The position numbers and the translations under genes are program-made. Positions 52,368 to 61,324 of a stretch of DNA of 64,000 nt are shown here, piece by piece. The notes beneath the pieces are model-generated. The model searched no databases. It was not told the DNA's origin and was given only the letters and a program-made list of their open reading frames with translations. Numbering within the stretch: position 1 is the stretch's first letter; each line of letters starts with the position of its first letter. This DNA is from UBA5342 sp965662645 (lineage in GTDB: Bacteria; Bacteroidota; Bacteroidia; Bacteroidales; UBA5342): the NCBI GenBank assembly GCA_965662645.1, contig CBFIII010000013.1, positions 8,175 through 72,174 of the forward strand, read 5' to 3'.

Positions 52368-55300
52368 TCATGACGCTACAGGCACCGTAAAGTGAATTTT
52401 AGATCCTTTTCCAACCTCACTTTCAACCCACACTTCACCACCTTGCATAGCCACAAACTCCGCAACAAGTTTCAGACCTAAGCCTGTACCTGCCTCATTA
52501 TTTGTCCCTCTAGTAGAGACAAAATCATTGGGATTAAAAAGATTCTGTTGAGTTTCTAAATCCATCCCCACCCCACTATCAACGACACTCACCTTAAAGA
52601 ACTTATCCTCCACAACTGCTTTAACCGTAATCGTACCACCATTGGGGGTAAACTTAATGGCATTACTCTGTAGATTTCTCAGTACCGTTTTTATCATTTG
52701 TTTATCAGTAAAAGCCAAAACATGAAAATCAGGCACATCCATTTCTAGCTTAACATCTTTATTTTCGGCCGCAAATGAATTCAACTCAATACTCTCTTGA
52801 ATAATACTCTTTAGATCTAATGATTCCGGATTAAAACTTAAGACACCCCGTTCTGAACGTGACCATTCTAATAAGTTCATCAATAGTTCATGCAACTGTT
52901 TTGAAGAACGATTAATTAAACCAATATAGGATTCAATCTGTTTCGAATCAAGCGTACTGAACCTATCCTTAAGCAGATCAGACAATCCCAATATGGCATT
53001 AAAGGGACTAATAACATCATGTGCAATAATCGAAAAGTATTTATCTTTAGTAGCATTAGATTCTTTAAGGCTTTCGTTAGCTTTACGAAGCTGCTCTGTC
53101 CTTTCATTCACTTCAATCCTCAACTTCTCTTTTTGGTGCCTCAACTGACGAACTCTCAGATAGAAGACTAACGCGACAGAACCAACAATCCACAAAATGA
53201 CTAATAAACGAAACCACCATGTTCCCCACCAAGGAGGTAGTATTTTAATATCAATTGAAGCCCCTTCCTCATTCCAGACCCCATTATTATTAGAAGCCTT
53301 TACCCTAAACGTATAATCACCAGGGTTAAGATTGGTATATACTGCTTTTCGACTATCAGAATTAGTATATATCCAATTTTCATCAAACCCTTCCATCATA
53401 TAAGCATACTGATTTTTTTTAGCGTTCGTAAAATCAAGGGCAGAAAATTCAAAGGTGAAAAAATTATTACGGTGCTCCAGTTCAAGCTGTTTCATGTATG
53501 TAATAGAACGATCTATGAGCAAGCGACCATTCACTTTTTCACCTATTTGAACTTCTTTATTGAACAGTTTAAAACTAGTAATCTTCACCTGAGGTGCATG
53601 ATTATTCTTGACCACACCTGAAGGATAAAAAGCATTAAAACCACTAACACCACCAAAATACAACTTTCCATCTTTCGCTTTGTAACAAGAAGTCTTTATA
53701 AAAAGATTATCCTGTAATCCATCACTTTGTGTAAAATTCTCAAACGATATAGAATCTAGGTCAAAGGTTGACAAACCATAAGACGTACTCAGCCAACCTC
53801 GATTATTATCATCAAAGACAATACCTTGTATGGTATTATAAGGCAAACCATCCTCCACAGTATAAGTAATAAATGAATCTTCTTCTAGTAGATATTGATT
53901 GAGTCCACCACCTTTAGTTCCTATCCAGACATTCCCATTAGGATCCTCTGCAAGATAACTTATTTGATTTGAGCTCAAACTATTTTCCTCTGACGAATTG
54001 ACAAAGTGCCTAAAGTTCAACTCTGGTCTATCCTGAGTAAAATCAACCTTATTAAGGTCAGCCATATTTAGCCCACCCTCTGTACCAATCCACAAGTAAT
54101 TACGCGAATCAACAATCATATGCGTCAAGGCATTAGATGATAAAATGCGCAACATATCAGAATCATTCTCATCATCACTATAATTAATAAAACGTGTAGA
54201 GCCACGAGGCTTCAAATCAACACCATGCGCATTCGAAGCAATCCATAAATTACCATATTTATCTTCGGCAAAACCCCAAGGGTGATTAGAACAAATTGAA
54301 TTTGAATCATTAGGATCATTATAGAATGTAGTAAAGTCATCGGTCGCATAATTATACCTATTCAGTCCCCCATTATAGGACCCTATCCAAATGTCATGGT
54401 TATGATCTTGAAAAAGAGCAATAGTGGTTTTGGTACTTATCGCATTCTTCTTTGATGGATCGGGGAAATAATGTTTATAGTTATTTGTTTTAGGGTTTAT
54501 TCTGTTAAGCCCTCCACCATCAGTAGCAACCCAAACATACCCCTTATGATCTTCGAGAAAATTAAAAACAATCTTTCCACTTAATCCGCTATCACGAGTT
54601 AAAGATTTTGGAACTAAACCAAAGTTAGTTTTTGATTTTGATAATTTATTGAGACCAGCTAAATAAGTTCCCAACCACATGTTATGCTCTGGATCTTCAT
54701 ATATGGAATAAACCACATCAGAACTAATATTTGAATATTCTTTTCTTTCAGTATTATACTGCGTAAATTCCGAACCATCATAAATAAAAAAACCATATCC
54801 ATCGGTTCCAATCCAAAGTTTATTATCACTATCAATCAACATAGAGCGTACAACACCATGCCTAATCTTTTGCCCTAAAGAAGTCTTTAATTCAAATTCT
54901 TCAAAGGTATTTTTAGCTCTATCCCAATATACAATCCCAACCCCCTCGGTATAAATATAAATGTTATCCTTTTGATCGATAAGTATCTTATTAAGGTTAT
55001 ACTTCATATCCTGAAGCGGTGGATAAGCAATGTCGATAAAAGAAAAAGTACTATCCTGAGGGTTATAGCACGTGAGTCGTGGAGAACTGCTTGTCATCCA
55101 TATAAGCCCCTTGCTATCTTGAGCAAAAGAATTAATCATGACTTCAATATTATTATCTATGGGATATTCTCTATTAGAATAAATCTGAATATCGCTATCA
55201 ATAATATCACTTATTTTCTTACCATTAATATCAATTGAAAGTAAACCAGCCCAAGAACCCACCCACAACTGACCATCTTTATCTAAAAATATTGAATTGA

Positions 55301-55733
55301 TATGGGTATTAAGCAGCTCAGATACTGCACCTAACTGCGTCACCATTGGAAAACGAGTCAAAAGATCATATTCAGGACAGTAGCAAAACAAACCCAGAGA
55401 AGTCGCCAACCACAAGCTGCCATCATCAGACTTTAGTATCTTTTCATAAATAATATTTTGAGAAATACCACGAGGCTTATATTGCTTAATTGAATAGCCA
55501 TCATAACGATTTAATCCATCAGCAGTACATATCCATAAAAAACCATCATCATCTCTTAAAACATCATGCACAGTACCATTAGACAAGCCTTCGGATACGG
55601 AAATATGTTCAAACTGAAAATTATTAACAGCAGTAGCTGATGAAAAAGTGAATATCATCCCCAATAAAAACACAAGTTTTAAGAAGGATTGTATCCTTAA
55701 TATTTCAAAAAAATATTTTTTATAGTTACACAT
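52368..55733 (-). CDS. Propeller-sensor histidine kinase without receiver or HTH domain
   Basis: 1121-aa sensor kinase, with start chosen at MCNYKKYFFEILRIQ because the signal segment (LKLVFLLGMIFTFSSATA) follows it. Two Reg_prop propellers (repeats such as IWIGSYNGGLNRYN) and a Y_Y_Y domain (VYTNLNPGDYTFRVKASNNN) are followed by a membrane helix at about 842-865. His905 in FSIIAHDVISPFNAI, the N box RNLQSNAIKFTPNGG and the G box DSGVGMDLETQQN make a complete kinase. Unlike the hybrid regulator, it ends after the kinase and needs a separate response regulator, none of which is in the window. It could phosphorylate a hybrid-type receiver. It senses periplasmic oligosaccharide by analogy. Confidence 0.9.
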   Translation of the reverse strand: MCNYKKYFFEILRIQSFLKLVFLLGMIFTFSSATAVNNFQFEHISVSEGLSNGTVHDVLRDDDGFLWICTADGLNRYDGYSIKQYKPRGISQNIIYEKILKSDDGSLWLATSLGLFCYCPEYDLLTRFPMVTQLGAVSELLNTHINSIFLDKDGQLWVGSWAGLLSIDINGKKISDIIDSDIQIYSNREYPIDNNIEVMINSFAQDSKGLIWMTSSSPRLTCYNPQDSTFSFIDIAYPPLQDMKYNLNKILIDQKDNIYIYTEGVGIVYWDRAKNTFEEFELKTSLGQKIRHGVVRSMLIDSDNKLWIGTDGYGFFIYDGSEFTQYNTERKEYSNISSDVVYSIYEDPEHNMWLGTYLAGLNKLSKSKTNFGLVPKSLTRDSGLSGKIVFNFLEDHKGYVWVATDGGGLNRINPKTNNYKHYFPDPSKKNAISTKTTIALFQDHNHDIWIGSYNGGLNRYNYATDDFTTFYNDPNDSNSICSNHPWGFAEDKYGNLWIASNAHGVDLKPRGSTRFINYSDDENDSDMLRILSSNALTHMIVDSRNYLWIGTEGGLNMADLNKVDFTQDRPELNFRHFVNSSEENSLSSNQISYLAEDPNGNVWIGTKGGGLNQYLLEEDSFITYTVEDGLPYNTIQGIVFDDNNRGWLSTSYGLSTFDLDSISFENFTQSDGLQDNLFIKTSCYKAKDGKLYFGGVSGFNAFYPSGVVKNNHAPQVKITSFKLFNKEVQIGEKVNGRLLIDRSITYMKQLELEHRNNFFTFEFSALDFTNAKKNQYAYMMEGFDENWIYTNSDSRKAVYTNLNPGDYTFRVKASNNNGVWNEEGASIDIKILPPWWGTWWFRLLVILWIVGSVALVFYLRVRQLRHQKEKLRIEVNERTEQLRKANESLKESNATKDKYFSIIAHDVISPFNAILGLSDLLKDRFSTLDSKQIESYIGLINRSSKQLHELLMNLLEWSRSERGVLSFNPESLDLKSIIQESIELNSFAAENKDVKLEMDVPDFHVLAFTDKQMIKTVLRNLQSNAIKFTPNGGTITVKAVVEDKFFKVSVVDSGVGMDLETQQNLFNPNDFVSTRGTNNEAGTGLGLKLVAEFVAMQGGEVWVESEVGKGSKIHFTVPVAS

Positions 55734-56097
55734 AGAAAATAGTATTATAATCACATTTAAATAGCCTGAAAAAAGACATATAATAATGTATAAAAATAAC
55801 ACTTCTACGCCGATAATGTTTTAAACAATTAAAACTATTTTCCACACAGCTTATAACAATCACATAAACAATATATTACACAACACCAGAAAAAAAAGAA
55901 CCATCCATATAAGTGTGTCTGGTCACACATTTCAACATGATTTTATGGTTACATGATTATCAATTTTATTCTCACAAAAAATATAATTGTCTGAATAAAC
56001 ATACTTTTTTTTGTAATTTTTATACTTGCAAACCTGGATTCGGGTTTAAAAACACACATAGAACACTTATAATGAATCACTTATTTTAAATCTGCAA
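55734..56097. other. Intergenic region upstream of the kinase, no gene seen
   Basis: AT-rich. A short inverted repeat, GTGTG...CACAC, is near 55913-55926, and a plus-strand promoter-like TATACTTGC is near 56025 with no gene after it. The GH2 relic begins at its far end. Confidence 0.35.
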
Positions 56098-56196
56098 TCA
56101 ACTGAAGTTTTGGGCATCTTCACTAGAAATACAAGTCTTATGTTGAGCAAATGCCGCATTCACCACCAGACAAATGGCAATCAGAAAAACACTCAT
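56098..56196 (-). pseudogene. Relic of a GH2 N-terminus (signal peptide only)
   Basis: A 32-codon minus-strand frame, MSVFLIAICLVVNAAFAQ then HKTCISSEDAQNFS, is a signal peptide with a short mature start. The segment NAAFAQHKTCISSEDA parallels NATFAQQKTFLSGQDA of the GH2 at 48144-50984. It lies directly after the uxaA stop and ends in TGA. It was probably left by deletion of a GH2 gene that followed uxaA in the operon. Confidence 0.55.
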
Positions 56197-56209
56197 TATT
56201 GATCATTTC

Positions 56210-57697
56210 TTATAGCGTTACGCCACTCTTGAAAATGGCTATTTCTTTGAACTTAGACTTTTCATGCTTTAGAAACTCCCCATTGGCCACCTCTAGGATA
56301 TAATAAATAAATGACTGTACCAACTCATCCATTGATGTAGCCTCTAAGAGCGATCCTGCATTAAAGTCCATCCAGTTGTTCTTCTTATGAAAGAGCTGAG
56401 TATTGGATGTAATTTTCATGGTAGGCACAAAACTACCAAAGGGCGTCCCTCTACCCGTTGTAAACAGAACCATCTGACAACCAGACATCGCCAAGGCCGA
56501 GCTAGATACTAAATCGTTACCTGGCGACCACAACAAGTTCAGTCCAGGCTCTTTTATTTGCTCTCCATAGTCCAGCACATCCACCACAGGAGAAATGCCA
56601 CCTTTCTGTACATTTCCTAAAGATTTCTCTTCCAGGGTACTAATGCCACCTTCTTTGTTTCCTGGCGAAGGATTTTCATAAATTACCTGATCATTTTTCC
56701 GAAAATAATCCTTGAAACCATTGATAAGATTCACTATTTTATGGAATACCTCTTCGTTTTTTGCACGATCCATCAAGGTGGTTTCGGCACCAAACATTTC
56801 GGGCACTTCAGTCAATACCGTTGTACCTCCGTGTGCTATCAACCAATCGGATAAACGACCTAACAAGGGATTAGCAGTAATACCCGAAAAAGCATCACTA
56901 CCACCACATTTAAGACCTATTTTGAGTTGAGATACAGGCATTTCCTGACGCTTATCTTGCTTCATGACCTCTGCCAACTCCTTTACTATCTTAAGCCCCT
57001 CTTCTACCTCATCTTCTACCTCTTGTGCAATAAGAAAACGGACACGCTCAACATCAACATCCCCCAAATATTCTTTCAGAGCACTGACTTGATTATTTTC
57101 ACACCCAAGCCCAAGCACCAATACTGCGCCAGCATTAGGATGCTTAATAGCAGCAGCTAAAGCCTTCTTTGTATTATTATGATCATCGCCTAGTTGCGAA
57201 CATCCGTATTGGTGACTCAAAACCTCAATAGCATCAATATGCGAAGTATCCGTTTCGTCTTTCAGCCGTTCTACTATCAACTTTGCTTGACCATTTACAC
57301 AACCCACCGTAGGTATTATCCACAGTTCGTTTCGCACACCAACATCGCCATTACTACGCTGATAACCCTGAAACGTAAGCTGCTTCTCAGCAGGAACTAA
57401 AAGCATCTTTTTAGGATTATAAGTGTAGCTTAAATTATCGCTTAGCGATGTTTTTAGATTGTGAGTATGTATATGTTCACCAGCTTTTATATCACAGATA
57501 GCATGACCAATACTAAAACTATATTTCTTAACATCAGCCCCTTTTTTAATGGCACACAGAGCTACTTTATGTCCCATTGGGATATCATTTTCGAGCACAA
57601 CAGATAGCCCCTGTATCTCTACTGTATCACCTTTGGTATGATTTTGCAAAGCTACAGCAACCTGATCGTTTGCATTTACTATAAAAAAACCAGCCAT
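56210..57697 (-). CDS. uxaA: Altronate dehydratase
   Basis: 495-aa cytoplasmic enzyme that dehydrates D-altronate to 2-keto-3-deoxy-D-gluconate. The N-terminal SAF domain (residues 1-90, HAICDIKAGEHIHTHNLKTS) and the long C-terminal domain (GYQRSNGDVGVRNELWIIPT, LSHQYGCSQLGDD, KCGGSDAFSGITANPLLGR) match the fused UxaA form. It starts 3 bp after the uxaB stop, so the genes are translationally coupled. No uxaC (uronate isomerase) lies in the window. It would process tagaturonate-derived altronate from a galacturonate-type or epimerised uronic acid. A role after depolymerisation by the lyases is an inference. Confidence 0.93.
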   Translation of the reverse strand: MAGFFIVNANDQVAVALQNHTKGDTVEIQGLSVVLENDIPMGHKVALCAIKKGADVKKYSFSIGHAICDIKAGEHIHTHNLKTSLSDNLSYTYNPKKMLLVPAEKQLTFQGYQRSNGDVGVRNELWIIPTVGCVNGQAKLIVERLKDETDTSHIDAIEVLSHQYGCSQLGDDHNNTKKALAAAIKHPNAGAVLVLGLGCENNQVSALKEYLGDVDVERVRFLIAQEVEDEVEEGLKIVKELAEVMKQDKRQEMPVSQLKIGLKCGGSDAFSGITANPLLGRLSDWLIAHGGTTVLTEVPEMFGAETTLMDRAKNEEVFHKIVNLINGFKDYFRKNDQVIYENPSPGNKEGGISTLEEKSLGNVQKGGISPVVDVLDYGEQIKEPGLNLLWSPGNDLVSSSALAMSGCQMVLFTTGRGTPFGSFVPTMKITSNTQLFHKKNNWMDFNAGSLLEATSMDELVQSFIYYILEVANGEFLKHEKSKFKEIAIFKSGVTL

Positions 57698-57700
57698 CCT

Positions 57701-59116
57701 TTATTTAACCATTTGATTCAACACATTATTAATTCCCGATTTCAGAATTTGCTGTACAAAATCGGCCACTTTTACATGAAGACTCTTAAATGCTGCCACA
57801 TCATCTCCCCATATTTCAGCATTCGCTAAAATAGCAATCACTTTCTCTTCAGTAGTAGCCGTACTAGCCCACACCTGCTGCATAGCATCCACTTGTTTTG
57901 GCGTGTCGTTGGCTACAAAACCAACACCATTATAGTTAGAGTAAAGCACTATCAGTGCTGCTAAAGAAAGAGTTAATCGTTGTGGCAATTGACCAGTACG
58001 TTTATAGTCATCACTCAACGACGGCCAATCGCGAGTGACCCATTTAGATATCGAGTTAAGCGAAATATCTTTAAGGTAATGTTTGATGTACGGATTGAGA
58101 AAACGCTCCAAAATTTCATCAGCAAAACTTTGTAAAGTAGCATTATCACCTTTTATATTGGGTAGCACTTCTGCGCTTATTAACTGGTGTATATAATTGG
58201 CAATGACTTCATCGGAAAAAGCTTCCTTAACCGTGGAATAACCGGCAAGCAAACCAACAGGCACTAAAGCCGTATGAGCTCCATTAAGCACTCTCACTTT
58301 TTTATCGCGAAAAGACTTTAATTCATCAAGCCACAGCACATTGAGTCCTGCCTCATGAAGTGGAAATCTCGCTTTTGTACGATCATCACCTGCGATAGCC
58401 CACAGGTGAAAATACTCCCCAATAACTACCATATTATCATCTGTTCCTAGTTCTTTCTGAATCTCGGTAATGGTATCCTTAGGAAAACCTGTCACAATCC
58501 TATCCACTAACGAGTTGCAAAAAGAACACGCTTCATTTACCCAAGCTACAAATGCGGCAGGTAAGTTATTTTCTTCTGCAAGTTCAAGCACAATCTCCTT
58601 GAGAACAGAAGCATTATCTTCTATCAATTCACAACAGATAATGCTTAAACCTTTGTCAGCATCACCCTTATAATAGTTGAATCGCTCATATAATAGTGCT
58701 ACAATCTTGGCAGGATATGACACGGGGGGTTGGGCAAATATATCGACATCTTTTAGTCTAGATATGCCAGCTTCCGTAGTATTTGAAATGATCAATTCCA
58801 ACTCTGGATTTAGAAAATAGTCTTTGTACTGCTGATATTTATCGTAAGGGTTAATAGCATCTATGACACAATTCACTTGCTGAATTTCGCGTTTGGGTTG
58901 CCCCTCTTTTATGCCTTCCAAAATCACATTATACGTACAATCCTGCTGTTTTAATTTATCAGCTAAACCAGTAGCCAATGGCTGAACAATCACGACACCA
59001 TTTTGGAGACTAAGAGCATCATTACTTTTCTGAATCATCCAATCTACAAAAGCACGTAAAAAATTACCTTCACCAAACTGGAGTACCTTAGGGACTAGAT
59101 CTTGTTTTGTTGTCAT
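57701..59116 (-). CDS. uxaB: Tagaturonate reductase
   Basis: 471-aa NADH-dependent oxidoreductase that reduces D-tagaturonate to D-altronate. The N-terminus PKVLQFGEGNFLRAFVDWMI is the mannitol dehydrogenase-family nucleotide-binding segment of UxaB. NTTEAGI, RFPLHEAGLNVLWLDEL and VRVLNGAHTALVPVGLLAGY are the substrate and catalytic regions. It is upstream of uxaA with a 3-bp gap. Fructuronate reductase is a relative with the same fold, but the neighbour uxaA and the tagaturonate-type N-terminus favour UxaB. Confidence 0.92.
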   Translation of the reverse strand: MTTKQDLVPKVLQFGEGNFLRAFVDWMIQKSNDALSLQNGVVIVQPLATGLADKLKQQDCTYNVILEGIKEGQPKREIQQVNCVIDAINPYDKYQQYKDYFLNPELELIISNTTEAGISRLKDVDIFAQPPVSYPAKIVALLYERFNYYKGDADKGLSIICCELIEDNASVLKEIVLELAEENNLPAAFVAWVNEACSFCNSLVDRIVTGFPKDTITEIQKELGTDDNMVVIGEYFHLWAIAGDDRTKARFPLHEAGLNVLWLDELKSFRDKKVRVLNGAHTALVPVGLLAGYSTVKEAFSDEVIANYIHQLISAEVLPNIKGDNATLQSFADEILERFLNPYIKHYLKDISLNSISKWVTRDWPSLSDDYKRTGQLPQRLTLSLAALIVLYSNYNGVGFVANDTPKQVDAMQQVWASTATTEEKVIAILANAEIWGDDVAAFKSLHVKVADFVQQILKSGINNVLNQMVK

Positions 59117-59379
59117 TTCATTAAAAATTATATCATTCCAAAAGCATTACACTTACACTGTTATTTACATCACAAAATTAAGCAGTATAAGAGCTACATT
59201 CAAATACCATATTTTTCAATACCAATACTATATTTCATTAAAATGAAGTCTTAGTGGTAATAAAATAGAATTATACTATGAATACAAAATCACCCCCCAG
59301 TCGTTAAGCTCCTAAACTAAAGTATTTAAGTTAAGATAAACAAAATAATAACCTTTTAGTCTCATTATCATCCCGACTT
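59117..59379. other. Intergenic region between uxaB and the sulfatase operon
   Basis: This stretch, with 59416-59554, holds the inverted repeat at 59219-59260 and the terminator at 59383-59415. I see no gene. Confidence 0.4.
59219..59260. repeat. Inverted repeat with ATACCAATA...TAGTGGTAA ends
   Basis: Imperfect arms enclose a TTCATT-AA-AATGAA centre. The ends resemble the 6252 and 47963 elements, so the three may be one family of small palindromic elements. Confidence 0.4.
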
Positions 59380-59382
59380 ATG

Positions 59383-59415
59383 AAATAAAAAAAACCACGC
59401 CCAAAGACGTGGTTT
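59383..59415 (-). terminator. Terminator of the GH2-sulfatase operon
   Basis: On the minus strand, a perfect 8-bp stem (AAACCACG with its complement, 8-nt loop) is followed by a run of at least eight T, 140 bp after the sulfatase stop. It is a clear intrinsic terminator. Confidence 0.85.
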
Positions 59416-59554
59416 CTAATTTTATATCAAACCCAAAGAGTATAAATCTTTAGTACAGAATCTTAAAAAATCATTAAGGCCTAACCATTACTAAACGCTA
59501 CAACAATCTTCAACTTTTAATAAATATCAAGATCTGTTAATGATGAACAATAAT

Positions 59555-61285
59555 TTAATTCTTTGAGCTTATAACCTTACTTGGCAAGTAGCCAATACGA
59601 TGAGCTTCTACTTTTAATGAAGTCCCTTGTGATACAGAAATAGGCTCTTGATATATAGTCCAAGATTTAGGCTCATGACCTTTTTTTTGTATTAATTTAT
59701 AACCTATAGAAGCTCCATCGGTAGTACAAGAAAGCTCTACCTTTCCATCATTAAACGTTATAATAGGATCAGCTGTGACAGGTTGTTTACTTCCGTTCCA
59801 TAGATTTTTTATAAGTTCTGCCTCTGGTTGATTAGGTATATCACCTGTAGTCTGTATCCAACGATCCATCTCAAGTCTAAGCTCCACCAACTTATCTTTA
59901 TACTCTGGCAATGCCGCTATATTATTTATCTCGTTTGGATCTAAATCGCAATCAAACAATTCTTCCGTTGGTTTAGTTTCGCGAAACCATTGTGCTTGAA
60001 TACTGTTCAACTTTCCTTCATCACGCAAACGTAGCAATTCCTGCATTGTAGGGATTCTCTCACGGTAAGCAATAGGTAAATAATAACCTTGTTCAGGACG
60101 GTAGTTACGGATATATTTAAAACGTTTATCACGAATAGCACGAATAGCATCGGTCTCAGCATCAAAACGATCTGCAGCCCCATAAATATATTTACGTTTT
60201 TCTTTCGCAGCATAATCACCCATAAAAGCTTGTCCTTGAATATAATCAGGAGGATTAACACCCGCCAAAGAAAGCAAAGTAGGCGCAAAATCAACAAAAC
60301 TAATAAGCTGATCATCTTTAGAACCCGCTAGCTGCTTAGCAGGAAAACGAACAATCAATGGCGTATTAAGCCCAGAATCATAAACTAAGCGTTTCTGACG
60401 AGGATAAGGGCCTCCGTGATCGCCAAAGAAAAAGATAATGGTATTTTCAAGAAGACCATCTTCTTCTAACTGTTTCAAGACAGCTCCCATCTGCAAATCA
60501 GTTTCTGCTATATTATTATATTCTTTCCATATATCACGACGTACCACCTCATTATCTGGCAAATATGGAGGGATGTTAAATTTAGTATCTTTTGATAAAT
60601 GAACAGGAGTTTCCTCTTCGGTCATACGATCAGCTTCCCATTTGTAAGAACGATCACCTTCATGATAATGACGGGTCTCGATATGACGAAAACCATAAGG
60701 CTCAAATAAGCCCGACTCGTGGGTCTCTGTAAAATTAAAAACCGCATAAAAAGGTTGCCCTTCTTTACGATTGCGCCAGTGTGCATAAGGACTACTCTCA
60801 TCCCAAGCTGTTGCTGGATGGTGAAACTGATAATCAGTTTTATAATTGTTAGTACAATAATAACCTTGACGACGCAACCATTCACTTAGCATTTTTGCAT
60901 TACTAGGAGGAATAGCTTCATAAGCTGGAAGTCCAGTCTCTTTGGTATATGAATTTACACGCATATTACTAGCACCTATACTAGTAGGATACATTCCTGT
61001 AGCTAAAGCAGCTCTACTAGGCGCACATACACCAGCTACAGAATATACGTTAGGATAAATGATTCCTTCATTGGCTAAACGACTTAGATTAGGCGTTTCA
61101 ATAGTAGAATCACCAAAAGCCGGAAGGTATGCGCACATATCTTCGGTAACTAACCACAGAATATTGGGTTGTTGGGCCAATTTAAGGCTGGAGTAATCAG
61201 GAGTTTGCTCCTGACTCTCTTTTTGAGTGTGCTGACATGCAAAAAGCGTGACACACAATAAACTTAAAATTAATACTTTTTTCAT
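59555..61285 (-). CDS. S1-family sulfatase, N-sulfoglucosamine-sulfohydrolase-like lipoprotein
   Basis: 576-aa sulfatase from MKKVLILSLLCVTLFACQ, a lipoprotein signal; a Met ten codons upstream is less likely. LWLVTEDMCAYLPAFGD (metal site), formylglycine Cys87 in AGVCAPSRAALATG, and IFFFGDHGGPYPRQK with KYIYGAADRFDAETDAIR place it in the S1_8-like group, together with sulfamidase relatives. An S1_8 member is part of a described ulvan locus. A C-terminal sandwich-like extension of about 60 residues follows the usual sulfatase end. It starts 39 bp after the GH2 stop and shares its promoter, so the two probably act on the same terminal residue. Confidence 0.92.
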   Translation of the reverse strand: MKKVLILSLLCVTLFACQHTQKESQEQTPDYSSLKLAQQPNILWLVTEDMCAYLPAFGDSTIETPNLSRLANEGIIYPNVYSVAGVCAPSRAALATGMYPTSIGASNMRVNSYTKETGLPAYEAIPPSNAKMLSEWLRRQGYYCTNNYKTDYQFHHPATAWDESSPYAHWRNRKEGQPFYAVFNFTETHESGLFEPYGFRHIETRHYHEGDRSYKWEADRMTEEETPVHLSKDTKFNIPPYLPDNEVVRRDIWKEYNNIAETDLQMGAVLKQLEEDGLLENTIIFFFGDHGGPYPRQKRLVYDSGLNTPLIVRFPAKQLAGSKDDQLISFVDFAPTLLSLAGVNPPDYIQGQAFMGDYAAKEKRKYIYGAADRFDAETDAIRAIRDKRFKYIRNYRPEQGYYLPIAYRERIPTMQELLRLRDEGKLNSIQAQWFRETKPTEELFDCDLDPNEINNIAALPEYKDKLVELRLEMDRWIQTTGDIPNQPEAELIKNLWNGSKQPVTADPIITFNDGKVELSCTTDGASIGYKLIQKKGHEPKSWTIYQEPISVSQGTSLKVEAHRIGYLPSKVISSKN

Positions 61286-61324
61286 TATATATTTATTAGA
61301 AATGTTATTTTTCATGAGTGAGAC

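Noticed and set aside
57701..59116. Calling the uxaB product fructuronate reductase
   Set aside because: The PKVLQFGEGNFLRAFVDWMI start and the coupled altronate dehydratase favour tagaturonate reductase.
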